Positions 12,381-24,879 of a stretch of 64,000 nt of DNA are shown one piece after another (position 1 is the first letter of the stretch; each line of letters starts with the position of its first letter). The translations under genes were made by a program, and so were the position numbers. A model generated the notes under the pieces. That model was not told the DNA's origin. It was given only the letters and a program-made list of their open reading frames with translations, and searched no databases. The stretch covers positions 11,117,639-11,181,638 of the forward strand of contig CM030717.1 in NCBI GenBank assembly GCA_017979445.1, in the 5' to 3' direction. The DNA is from Akebia trifoliata. Taxonomy: Eukaryota > Streptophyta > Magnoliopsida > Ranunculales > Lardizabalaceae.

Positions 12381-12602
12381 GAGTCATGGTATTCTGACTT
12401 AGGCACATGGCATACTCAATCAACACCCTGACTTGATAGGATCAGAAACCATAGAAGTGCTCTCTTCGGGATACAAAACTGCACCTTTTTTATGGGGAGC
12501 CTTTTTGCATCCCAAGGAGAGCAGAGATACGGTTCCGAGTCTGTCATGTTAGAGGTGTTGATTGAGTATGCCAAGTGCCTAAGTCAAATTATCACGATTC
12601 TA
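12381..12602. repeat. Foldback MITE family F, copy 2, after the stop codon
   Basis: Both arms are present. The left arm has 'gcatactcaatcaacaccc' and the right arm the facing 'gtgttgattgagtatgcc', with a loop around 'ttttatggggag'. It begins 13 bp after the ancestral stop of NPF copy 1, so transcripts would carry a long hairpin in the 3' UTR. The equivalent element sits at 45,202-45,411 after NPF copy 2. Confidence 0.8.
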
Positions 12603-13318
12603 GAAATAAAATGACAGGTATGTACGATGTTTGATACTTTGATTTGCATTTTCTTATCATATTATCGTCGTTACGTTTGGCTTTGTTTCTATTTTGGAAA
12701 GATTACTTAATAGACCATGTGAGAGGGGTTTTAGAAATAGTCCCTAACTTTTGTAATATTTACAATGCGTTGCTTTTTTTTTTTTTTTTTTTTCTTTTTT
12801 TCTTTTCTTTTCTCTTAATGGTCCTTCAACCTCATATCTATTTGTAATATTTTTGGAATACCCAAGCTACCCTTTTTCTCATCTACTTTACATACTTAAT
12901 TTTTTCAACTGAGATTGCAATCATTTCTGACCGTGAATGATGAATGGAGATTTGTATACTTTTAATTTTGAATATTTTGATGTATTTTTCGATTTATTTC
13001 AATGATTTATAATTAAAAAATGACGAACAAAGTTGAGATTTTATTGTAACTTTTGATTTGAATGCTTGTTTTGCAATTATAATATATGTGTTTTAGGTAT
13101 TTTGAGAAGAACTATCTAGTAATGAAGTCAATATATATATATATATATATAAATTTTAACACTGTGTGTGAAGGAAGGTAAGTGCAATCGTCAAAATGTT
13201 AGGGGGTCAATATGGCATTATGCAAAATGATGGGGGTCAAAGTGTAATTTACCCTTCAATTTAAAAACAATGTTGGTATATGAAAAAAATAGTAATAAAT
13301 TAAAACAGTGAGAGCAGA
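12603..13318. other. 3' flank of NPF copy 1
   Basis: Non-coding. It includes a long T-rich run near 12,770-12,820 and an AT microsatellite near 13,132-13,152. It aligns by eye with 45,412-46,160 downstream of NPF copy 2, so it was part of the duplicated unit. Confidence 0.6.
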
Positions 13319-13605
13319 CACAATGTGAAAAAAACCCAAATTTGACGCCCTTGGGCCGTCAAATTTCATAAAATTCGACGGACCAAGAGGTCGAATTGGC
13401 AACAAAATTTTCATTGTCAATTGTTTTTTGACAGCCCGAAACTGTCAAATTAATGAAGGATGGGAGAAATTCGACAGCTCTAAGCCGTCAGATCTGGGAA
13501 CATCAAGAATTTCGACGGTCTTAGACAGTCAAAATTCAGTTTCTAAAATTCGAGAGTCTTGACCCGTCAATTTTTTCGGTTGAATTTTCCAATTTTCATG
13601 TAGTG
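13319..13605. mobile_element. Mini-CACTA (non-autonomous)
   Basis: This 287-bp segment starts CACAATGTGAAAAA (one change from the CACTATGTGAAAA end of the large CACTA) and ends in CATGTAGTG. It is full of 'ccgtcaaat' and 'aattcgacgg' subterminal motifs like those of the large element. Flanks are aga and tga, a 3-bp target duplication with one mismatch. The homologous site after NPF copy 2 (near 46,185) lacks it, so it inserted after the duplication. No coding capacity. Confidence 0.8.
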
Positions 13606-16590
13606 TGATAGGGTTCTAACCGCGAACCCCTATAAGATAATTCAACAAAAATTATATAAAGTTTTCAATGTGTGACAAGCAGCTTTACAGTAAGCGAGAT
13701 CTACCGGGCAGAAGTATTTGTTGCAATTTTTTTTTTATTTTTTAAACTTGGTCTTTGTAATTTAGTACATTTAGCCCAATGACCCACCCAATCCAGCCTA
13801 TTTCTATTTGGCCCAAGTTGCCTTAATATAAAGTTCAACCCACTACTTTAAGGCCCAAAGCCTAGCTATCCATCACGTTTCATTTGTGGAAAGAAAGTGC
13901 ATATGCACCGAATAGTAACAAGATCCACTTCTATTGGTTTTATCAGCCAAGACTCATTTTCTTTTGGACTCGTTTCCCACATGCCTTTCTTTTGCAGTTT
14001 CAATTTTCTTTTCCCTCTTTTAGTTCTCCTTGAAAAAGAATGAATAATAAAAAAAATTCTCTCTTTATTTTGGCTCATAGATGTCAATCTCATCGTTGGG
14101 TTCAGAAGAAATCCCGATTAGTTCAAACCTAGTGGGATTAATCAAAAGAATGAATAATCATATCTTTTTATTTTAATCTGAAATTTTTAAAGAAATCTAG
14201 AAGATAATGGTTTTGGATTAACCACTATGGTAATCCATGTGGACCCAAAGACCCTTAGTAATATTTGAAATCTTACTAAGTTAGACTAGTCTGACTCTAA
14301 ATATTAAAATGAAGGAAAATACTGAAATCTCAAGCAACGGTTGAGGTTCTTCATCAATTTTACGATTTGGAAGTTAGGGATTCCCAAAGATTATGTATCC
14401 CAATGAAAATATGTACTAATCCCTAAAAGATTTATATTCATCTGAATTTGTGGTTGTCCTCTTATCCGAACCGCTCCTTTGACAAAGACCCTCAAGTATG
14501 GGTTGTTGAAGCTAGAAAAGCCCTACAAGGAAAAACACTTTCCTTATGAAAGTTTCTTGACTGATATATCTCATGAAAATGGTTGAATATAAAAAAAATT
14601 AAGAATTTAAAAAAAAATAAATTAATAATAATTTTTTCTTTTAGATTTTAATTTTAAATTTGGGAGTTCTATAACAATCCTTTCTCAGAAGGTTTGATCC
14701 TGCCAAAAGAATTTAATTTTCTCTTAGGCTGATTTATGCCATGAACTCTAGAGGGCTGTGGTGGAGTTCGGCTAACATGCCAATTCCTGTGGGCCCAACG
14801 ACCCTTAGTAATACTTCTTACTAATTTAGTCTTGTCAGATGTATTGAAAAGTAACAGTTTCCTTAATCAGTAAAGAAAGTTTCCTATAAATTTAGGTCAC
14901 ATCCAAAAACTTAGAGGGTTGCTTGCCCAATGTTTTCTAGACGCTGAAACTTGAGGCAGCGTACTCTACTAGCTGGTGCCTCGAGGCGTAAGCCTCAAAG
15001 TGTAAAGTGCAAGACTCATATGCATGATATTTTAAATAAATAATATAATATTTAATTATTATTAAAAAATTTAAAAAATGGGACAACTATTGCATATTTC
15101 TTAATTTCAAATCTAAACAATCAAATTTGAAGGTTTAATCCATTGCAATAAATAATGATATAAAATATAATGAAAATTTTGGATTTTTGGCTCGAATTTG
15201 GATTGAAATCTTAGATCAAAAACAATTTTAGATCAGATTCGGAATCTGCTATGAAAAAAAATGTTTTAGTCTTTTGGTTTTATTCTATGTTTATAGTTGG
15301 AAAATAGATTTTTTAAAATTCTATATTATTTTATATTTTTTGAATATTGATAATTTTAAAATAAGGCATTTGTTCGGATCTGTTTCGAATTAATGATGAA
15401 ATGAAATAGATTGGATTTGGTTCACATATTCATTAATCGGATCGGATACATGTTTACAAATTTTCGGATCGGTATTGAAGTGGTACTGATTGGGTACCGA
15501 ACCGATCCATCCCATCCACCCCATCATTAGAGGACCTATGAAGAATAATGGAATGAGTAAATGCACCCTCTCAATGACCTCCCATCTAGCAACAATTTTG
15601 TCTCTTGTCCCCACCATCACTATATATCCATTTAAAGAATGCTGCAATTTTCTCAGAGTAGATGATCTAGACTAGAACTTTGTTTCAGATCTAACTGCTT
15701 CTCTTTAAGCAATGCAAAGAGGATTTTGTGGAGCATCACTCCTTGCACTATTTGTTGGGCTATCTGAAGGAATGTAATAGAAGGATCAAAATGGGAAAGA
15801 ACTGATGCCATTGGGTACCGTAATCTCAATTTTAACTCTTTTGTTCACTCCTCTGACACTTTATTTCCAGGGAAATGTATTTTCTTTAGTAAATTTAAGT
15901 ACAAAACATCAAAAAAGTATTTAAATAAGTTATTATACAATAAAGATTATATAACCAATTTATAAAAAATAGTTGAAATCAAAACATTTGAATAAATTAA
16001 GATTTATTTGAAATTGTTATCGGCATATTTGACGTGGAAAATTCTTAGAAAGTTCAATGCCCTTGTTAAACTATGCATATGGACTTTGATTGAGCTTCTT
16101 TCATGAAAAACAACAAACAACAATAGTATGATTTAGCAGCATGAGATATTGATGCAATTGATCATTTGGCAAATCTTTGGTTTGTGCAATCAAGTTCCAT
16201 TGAGATTAAAAATAAGTCCTAGTTTTAGATTCATTAACCAAGCAAAAGGAGAACAAGAGGAGGTTGAGGTTACACACCTAGAGACAAAATAAAAGGCATA
16301 CAAATTAAAAAAATAAAAATAAAAATAAAAAACCGAGAAGAAAAAAAAGAGACAAAGAGGACGTTGAAACAGTTTTCACAAGTGAAGATAAACACTAAAA
16401 TGCTTCTTTTGGGTTGTCCTTCATTTGTGAATTTTACGGGATTATACCTCAGCATTTTCTCTTAGAAGCCATTCAGATTTTGATAATAGTTTCCTGATGT
16501 GGGTTCCATTGTATCAAATCAACGTGTTCTAGATACATTGACGGTATGGTTCTCTCATATTTTTATGTGCATTGTTATCACTACAGTCAT
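13606..16590. other. Intergenic, duplicated flank and repeats
   Basis: No gene was recognised. About 13,650-15,520 aligns with 46,975-49,665 in the second duplicated unit. About 15,165-15,520 is a copy of a repeat rich in 'gatccg' and 'cggatc' (family R1; other copies at about 33,540-34,020 and 49,225-49,665). A short plus-strand stretch near 15,715-15,770 could encode a hydrophobic peptide (GFCGASLLALFVGLSEG), but no family was recognised. Past 15,540 the similarity to the second unit is lost. Confidence 0.5.
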
Positions 16591-16593
16591 TTA

Positions 16594-17693
16594 GGGCCTA
16601 TGTGAATTGACTTTTCTAAGTGCTTCTGACTCTCTACAAGAGTTAGAAGCACTTTAAAGGTGTTTGGATAAATAACTCCTGAAAAGAACTACTTTACTTT
16701 AGAGTAATTTTAGTGCTTTTTCACGGAATACAGATGATGTCTACTTCTCTAAGCTACTCTTGTGTGGAGCCACAAAACACCGTCAAAATGATAGATTGGG
16801 ACAAGTATGCCCTGCATAAATTTTGAAAATTACAAGTCTACCCTAAAAAATGTAATTGGAATAATATTATATAACTATCCATTGATGTGGTAGTAGCCTT
16901 TTGGTATAGCATTTGGGACAAGTATGCCCCCATAAATTTTGAAAATTACAAGCATACCCTCAAAAAATGCAATTAAATAATATTTTATTATTATCCATTG
17001 ATATGGTGGTAGCCTTTTACTATATCATTTGAATTTAGATTTCTAACTCTCCTAATTATCCACTTGATGATTTATCCATGAGGATTCCAACCATGGTTGA
17101 AAATTTCTTTTGTAAGATTGATGTGAACAATTACACACAAATTTACTATCCATTAATATGGTAAAAGCTTCTTCATATTTTTAGTAGTTGTATATATTTG
17201 TTCACAATATCTTTCATTTGTTTATAATTATTCACTTGATGATTTATCCATGAGGATTCCAACTATGGTTGAAAGTTTCTTTTGCAAGATTGATGTGAAC
17301 AATTACATAGAAATTTACTATCCATTGATGTGGTAAAAGTTTCTTCATATTTTTAGTAATTTTATATATTTGCTCACAATATCTTCCATTTGTTTATAAT
17401 TGTTGGGTGTTTGTATAAGTTTTTATGGATAAAAACAATAACTTTTATTTCTTTTGGAGCATAATTTGTTAAGTTATAATATTAAAAATAGTAACTAATA
17501 CTCATAAGGGCATTTTGATCATTTTAATAGAATCCAAAATAATTCTCAAACACAAAACTCTATCAAAAGTACTTCTCAAAACATATATCCGAACACACAT
17601 CAATTATCCACCTACTCCAGACAATACTTTAAAAAATACTTAGGGAAGTACTTATGTTTTAAGTATTTCTAGTTCCTGTATCCACATGGGCCC
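16594..17693. mobile_element. Harbinger-like non-autonomous element
   Basis: Ends are GGGCCTATGTG on the left and the facing CACATGGGCCC on the right, with TTA on both sides (16,591-16,593 and 17,694-17,696). This pattern is typical of PIF/Harbinger (Tourist-like) elements. The 1,100-bp interior has no transposase. It contains two successive tandem duplications: a unit of about 117 bp starting near 16,796 and 16,913 ('gggacaagtatgcc'), and one of about 172 bp starting near 17,054 and 17,226 ('cacttgatgatttatccat'). Confidence 0.75.
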
Positions 17694-17696
17694 TTA

Positions 17697-18226
17697 GATT
17701 CTGCTCACACTACTGGTATGTTATTACCTATTTTACCTCTGTTCCTCAATGACCTGTTAATAGTTTTCTTCCTTGTAATGGCTCAACTCTCTTCATTAGT
17801 GGAGAGAAGTTTTCTTAGATACGTAATATTGAATTTGGTTTTATCCCAACTTCTAAACTATATTTTTCTTAATGAAACTTCTATATTTGGCAGATAACTC
17901 GATTAATGAAACAATAGAAAATGCCTACCAAGATAGTGGAGATAGTTCCCTTTATAATTTTCTCTATCCTGGTAAAGAGCTCCTCCCAGGTGACAAAGAA
18001 ATGAGCATATTTGATCATCATAGGATGCTTTGCATTTTCTAAAGAATTGATAATGATCCTTGAAGCTCCTTTTAGAATGCAGGTAGTTTGCTTTCTGCAA
18101 TTAACACTCGGAGAGTTTTTCTTTACAGTTGTGAATGTAATAGAAAATGCAATTTAATTCTTTGTTGTTTATTGGTTGCTTTTATATCTTTTTTTTTTTT
18201 ATTTTAAATTCATCCTGATTTTTTAA
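17697..18226. other. Intergenic, no recognised feature
   Basis: AT-rich sequence with T runs near 18,190. A plus-strand stretch at about 17,910-18,090 has a weak run of codons ([18 protein letters not shown]) with no recognised family and several stops, so it is not called as a gene. Confidence 0.4.
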
Positions 18227-18549
18227 GAGAGCTGCAATTAGCACCCCGACTTTACTTATTACACCCCAATTAAAAATAAAGAAAATAAGTAAATGGTGGA
18301 GAATAAGTGAAAGTTGGGGTGCCAATAGAATCTCTCATTTTCTTGCTCGATTTAAGATTTTACATGAGCTAAATCATAACGGTAAACAACTACTAAAATT
18401 GTTTGAATGAGTGTTTTAATGTTGAGATAATAATTTGAGTCAAACCTTTGTAACGTTTGAAGAGTGTGTTTTAATCTTTAATTGGAGTGATAAATAATTT
18501 AAGAAATTGGGGTGTAATAAGTAAAATTTGTGGTGCCAATAGCAGCTCT
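18227..18549. repeat. Foldback MITE, family G
   Basis: Left end 'gagagctgcaattagcacc...cttattacacccca' faces right end 'ggggtgtaataagt...ggtgccaatagcagctctc', giving arms of about 45 bp in a 323-bp element. Related sequence occurs at about 100-360 and 57,010-57,215. The flanks are T-rich and do not give a clear target duplication. Confidence 0.7.
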
Positions 18550-19610
18550 CTTTTTTATTTATATATATTGCTATTATAAAATCTATTTCTACTCATTCTC
18601 AGTGCTATGGTAATTAATCTGACTTGAACAATTCTAGTTGGTTAGAAAAAACACTTTTTAAAATCTTACTAAGGGTCATTGAGCTCAAATGGATTACCAA
18701 ATTGGCAATTAACATCACAACAAACTAAATTTTTATTGAAAAACATAGATTCAAAAAAATAATATTTTTTGGGCTTGTTCCAAGGTGGGGCTTAAAATGG
18801 TATAGATTGATCTGAAATCTGAGTGATCCGAATCCGAATTTAGCGGATCTGATTTCATCAAGTATATCCAAATTAAAATATTGTTTGGATAAGAGTTGAT
18901 GTCCCTTGACTCGAGTCGGATACGGTTCCATCCCTATATCCGTCAAGATCCGAATGATATATTACTTTGCAAGTTACATTATTAAATTTTTTTAAAGTCA
19001 TTTTCCATGAGCCAACAATGATTAGGTGTAGTGGTTAAAGCCTCTCTTCAAAATGCAGAAGTTTTGAGTCTTAGTCAATATTTAGTCACATATTAGCAAA
19101 TTTCATTTGAAATAATCTTGAACGGTTCGACATTATCCGACCCGACCAGCTCGAATCAATATCCGGATATGGTTTTAATGAAAGTAAAATGGTTAGTATA
19201 TGGTCTTAGCTAGTATGATCCGAGTTGGATTCGGATCTGAATATGAATATGGACACACTTATATCAGCTTGAACCTGACCTATTTTAAAGCCCTAATCCA
19301 AGGTTTTGAAAATGGACGGTAACTGAACTCCCACCGAACTCCCAAATTTAAAATTAAAATTAATGGTGAAAGTAACGTTCTTTTAATTTTTTTTTTTTTC
19401 AAGTTCATAGAATTTTGTTCTCTACCTCCCTATGGCATCGGATCAAGTTTTTGAGTGCCACAAGTCGAGCCCAATGATCCTTAAGATTTCAAATCTTACT
19501 AAGTTTGTAAGGCTAACCTTACTCATCTTTTTATTGCAATTGACTGATCTAGTCTACCATTTCCTAAAAACCTTTATTATTGATTTTGGATGCAAAACTG
19601 GATGACCAGC
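18550..19610. repeat. Repeat-rich intergenic stretch
   Basis: About 18,765-19,290 is a degenerate repeat rich in 'gatccgaatccg' (family R2; another copy at about 40,795-41,300 in NPF copy 2). Within it, about 19,018-19,090 has a SINE-like head: A-box-like 'tgtagtggttaaagc' and B-box-like 'gttttgagtcttagtc'. About 19,310-19,520 belongs to a widespread family containing 'gatttcaaatcttactaag', also seen near 14,260, 37,280 and 55,580. No gene. Confidence 0.5.
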
Positions 19611-19880
19611 CACTATGTGAAAATACCTAAAATTCGACGGCCCAAAACCGTCGAATTTTGGGTCAATTCGACAGTCTTGACCGTCGAATTGGACCATCGA
19701 ATTAGGGCTTGTCGAAAAAATATTCGGCGGCTCAAAACCATAGAATTTTATAAATAATCGACGGTTTTAAAATTATTTTCGACGGCTATAGGCCGTCGAA
19801 TAAATTATTTTCGACGGTTATAAGCCGTCGAATCTGTAATTATATCATATTATCGACGGATTGAGACCGTCGAATTATTT
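19611..19880 (+). repeat. Left CACTA terminus with subterminal repeats
   Basis: After the CACTA end come at least six copies of a short motif, 'ttcgacgg' or its complement 'ccgtcgaat', often as close inverted pairs such as 'cgacggctataggccgtcg'. In En/Spm elements such repeats bind the TNPA-type protein. Here that role is inferred from position and repetition. Confidence 0.8.
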
Positions 19881-20174
19881 TAAACGCCATATCATATTGA
19901 ACTCATTTTTTCATGCCCAAATGTTTTTGTCTTCAACTTATACCTGCAAAAATTTCACACATTCATATTCATATCCCATCCACATCGACATTCACATCCC
20001 ATCCCATCCACTCACATCTCATCCCGTCCACTCTCATATTGAAGAATAATAAGATTTAAAAAAAAAAATTTACTTATATAAGTCGAAGTTATAAATCACA
20101 TGTTGGAAGAATTCCTGAGATCATGTTCATATACATCAACATAATGAAATCTGAAAAAAAAATCCCACTTTCAA

Positions 20175-21310
<1,136 letters not shown>

Positions 21311-21495
21311 CTACTGTGTGCATCAAGGATAGCTAGAGTTTGTTAGCTACTCAACTACTTAAGAGTACAGGATCTAGAATTAAGGTACTAGTGATATTTG
21401 GTGCACATCTCAGAGCAAGAACCAACACAACCTTTCACTTCTTCTCCACCTGCCATTCAAATCAACCATTTTGTAAATCAGTAAAGCAGTAAGCA

Positions 21496-21533
<38 letters not shown>

Positions 21534-21606
21534 CCTGGGTTTTGTTGGGTGCTGATGTTGGTGCAGAGGGAAGAAGCACAACCAAGGTTGCAGTAGTAAT
21601 GGTTGA

Positions 21607-21818
21607 ATGAAATCGAAATCCCAAATGCTAGGTTGGTAGTTGGCTGATCGTCTAGCAACCGATGGATCACAGTTTTGATGGGTACTGACAAGGCAATGAA
21701 CACGTCGAGGAGCCAAGCAAGACGAGCTTCTTAGAAAAAGTTTCAATGGAAAAGTTCTTGGAGATGAGAAGCCACTCAAAGAGCAGGGTGGTATTAGGAG
21801 GTTGAGATTAAGAGCCAT
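21607..21818 (-). pseudogene. Captured first exon of a terpene synthase
   Basis: Minus strand, starting ATG at 21,818. The first 50 or so residues are rich in Ser, Leu and Arg like a plastid transit peptide. They are followed by ARRSANYQPSIWDFDFIQ, the RR(x)8W motif near the mature N-terminus of plant monoterpene synthases. Similarity stops just after this, where first exons of these genes commonly end. The next bases run into GT/GA microsatellites (about 21,499-21,533). No DDxxD-bearing exons are present, so it cannot make terpenes. It lies within the CACTA element beside two other captured genes. A transcript could still target an aberrant peptide to plastids, but this is speculation. Confidence 0.82.
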
Positions 21819-21819
21819 T

Positions 21820-22860
21820 GTAGTAGTAGTAGTAGTGATATCTCTAAATGGTATTTTTGGTTAACCATCCTCACCTTGGACCCCATATAAATACACAATC
21901 ATATACCACACCAATTAAACAGAAAATTTCCCTTTCTTTTCACAAAGACATAAGCATGTGCAGTACTTCTTCAAGTGATAGATATATGCAGTCCTTTATT
22001 GAACTGATAAACATTTGATAATTATCAAAAGGGAGCCATTCAATTGCCAAATATTTGACCAACATTTTGATGATGGTGCATATATCTATCACTTGACCAT
22101 CCCAATCACTATAACCATCACAACAAACCCAATGAGTTTGGGTCATGTCTAGCCCAATGAGTTTGGATGAAGGTAGTTTAAGATGTGAAGAAACATGCCT
22201 CAACAGAAGATATGTCCCAGGAGAAATCATAGACAAAGGAGCCAACACACACAAAAGAAAAAGAGCTTCAAAGATGATAGAAAATGAAGACAACATGACA
22301 AATTTCTATTGTTCTACTCCTAAAGTATTTCCATGATATAGTTTTCACATCCTTCCAAGCAGAGCCACTTCAGACTTGCATGCAAAACAGACGATTGAAA
22401 ATAATGAAGGGTTTTGTTACATGTGCTCTAAGGGCACACGTTAAGGTGCATTAGATACACCTTGGACATAAGCATTTGAGTGTATACTTGGTAAAAAGAC
22501 AAATTTTCAGATTCTACAAATGGGTATCCTAATTCTTCTAGTAGGAATAAAGAAGTATACATCCTCTCAGAAGAGCACTAATAAATACATACCTTATGGG
22601 GGGAAATTGATGAATAAGGGGATTTGAGAGGATTAAACAGTGCTTCTCAAAATTTGTCAGCAATTTGTTGAATACACCTCATAAACATCTGCAGCAAATG
22701 ACCCAACTAAGTTATTTTCAGAAAGGATACAAAGGATACAAACATTAGATTCAACATGTGAGCAAATGCAAATAACAATAATAACATTGACAATTAGCCC
22801 ATGAAGTTACCAAACAAAAGGTAAAAAACCTTCTTACCCCAAGCGTTGTCTTGACTTAAC
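21820..22860. other. CACTA interior, unrecognised
   Basis: No family was recognised on either strand. A minus-strand frame of 118 codons at 21,940-22,296 overlaps a 63-codon frame on the plus strand; neither shows motifs. The stretch may be additional captured non-coding DNA or the 3' flank of the transposase gene. Confidence 0.4.
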
Positions 22861-22862
22861 CC

Positions 22863-24681
22863 TCAAAATACACGACAATGACTCCTAGGCCATCTAATCA
22901 CCTCACCACAAAGAATATCAATTAAAGTCCCTTGGGGTCCATCTCTATCCATTAGCTCAGTCGAAGAGTCAATGATCTCATCGATACAGATTGAATAATA
23001 CTCGATATCTGGCTTCTCAGGATCTACTAGTGCTCCTTTGGCGTAGATCACATTCCTTCTGAAGTTCATCAATAAGCATACCCTACCATTATTCAATGAT
23101 GGTAATGATTCTGATACTGGTTCTTTACCTCCTCGCCTATTAGGAATTGTGGAATCTGATGTCGCCTATAAAATAGAATTATTGTTTATGATTAGATATG
23201 TAAGTTAAAATCCATCATTTATATGAATTAAATATTAATGAAAAATTAAATGAAGAATCTCTAAAGTTAAAGTGTTTTTACATCTTACCTGAGTAGAAGG
23301 ACCTCCAACTTCAAATGTAGATGATTTTTTCTTCTTGTGCTTGTTCTTGTTCTTCTTTTTCTTCTTCTTATCTTTCATTAGTGTATGAACTAGTTGAGTT
23401 AAGTTAACCATGTCTCTTTCAAACTTATCCGTATAATTTCGACTTTGAGTTGTATAACGTAATGAAGTCTTTGAAACTCCACCCCCCATGCCTCTTATTC
23501 TGCCTTTTCCATCTTTCCCAAACACCTATGCACAAACTATGATTAATATAATGTATGTAAATAAAAAATTAAAATTAAATAATCTAAGTCATACATACAA
23601 TGGAAATAGGATCATGGTCGATATCCTTATGGGTAAAACTAGGATCTTCTTTAATAAGATTGTTTAATTGACCCTATAAAACAATGAAAACATTACGATG
23701 ATAAGTAATTTTTTTTAAAATAAAAATAAAAAATTTGACCAAAAAAATGACATCACTTACGAGAGATTTGGTCAACTCAGGAGTGAGAGCACTACCATCA
23801 CTCCTCGTATGACTATCGATGAAAAGCTCTGTTCTTGTGGGGTGCCGACCATCCGTCTTATATTTTTTCTGTTTAGATCAAAAATGTGCCACATCAAAAA
23901 TGCATACAATCTTAAAAGCAATATAAATTAATGAACATTTGAAACAGAGTATGTAAATTAATAATTAGATTAATACTTACCATTTCTTCTGCCTTTTTTG
24001 CTATACCCTTTCTACCGGTTGTGTGTGGAGTTTTATTTTGCTTACGAAGCTTTTTCATTTTATCACATTTTTCTTGGTCAGTCGATGTCGATTTTAAATC
24101 AACAAACTTCTCCCAATCATCCTGTTTGATCCATCCACTTTTGGGCTTATTCAACTTTCGCTCTGCATCAGTATTACCAACTCTGCAATATTCCTTCCCC
24201 AATCGATATTTCCAATCTCTCCATGCATGACCAGCTTTCTGTAGGCAGAACTTCTTGTAGTCCTCAGAAATATCGTAACGGGACTGTCCAAATATGAACA
24301 AATAAATCAATTATAATATAATGAAAATATTCATCATTATTACAACTAATCAATAGAATATTTATACTACCTGGAGAAGACGCCAAATAAGTTCAAGCAA
24401 CTCTGTCGGTACTTTCCTCCAAGAAGAATAGAAAGGTGGCACGTGTGCCATCGCATAGCGGCTATATTGGTCGATAAGTCTGTCGAATTATCCCCAATGC
24501 ATTGCCCCATAGCATTGAATTCCACATGAAGACGTGAATCAGATGATGAATGTGGATCCGATGTCGACGAACTCTGATGACTATCTCGTGTAGGAATCGA
24601 GGGTGTCGAGCTATCAGAATCCGATGTCGACGAGCTATCAGAATCTTCTATCAACGTCATAAGGTCTGTATGGAATAACAT
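22863..24681 (-). pseudogene. TNPA-type gene of the CACTA element (Ptta/En/Spm family)
   Basis: Several exon-like frames on the minus strand. 24,681-24,367 has a Ser/Asp-rich head then GQCIGDNSTDLSTN; in a shifted frame it continues VPPFYSSWRKVPTELLELIW up to a donor after CAG. 24,290-23,990 has SRYDISEDYKKFCLQKAG, HAWRDWKYRLGKEY and SGWIKQDDWEKFV. 23,525-23,235 has a Lys-rich tract. 23,096-22,863 is a further piece. These are the conserved blocks of plant transposase_24/Ptta proteins, thought to bind the subterminal repeats. The frame change near 24,450 and the lack of a clean full-length reading suggest decay, though some gaps may be introns. Confidence 0.75.
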
Positions 24682-24879
24682 TAAAAAAAATAGTATAAAT
24701 ATTTGAAAGCAATAAGATTAAAAATGAAAGCAATAAATCAAATGGTGTGTTAAATAACAACCAAAGCAGAAATATTACACAATATCAACAATGAATTTGT
24801 ATTTGAAAGAAATAAAAGTAGATCATTACTATTATAACACACTATTTTTCATAAATATATACATAACGTACCAATATAG

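Noticed and set aside
21410..21703. 97-codon frame with a His-Thr repeat
   Set aside because: It runs through a GT microsatellite in a frame different from the terpene synthase exon.
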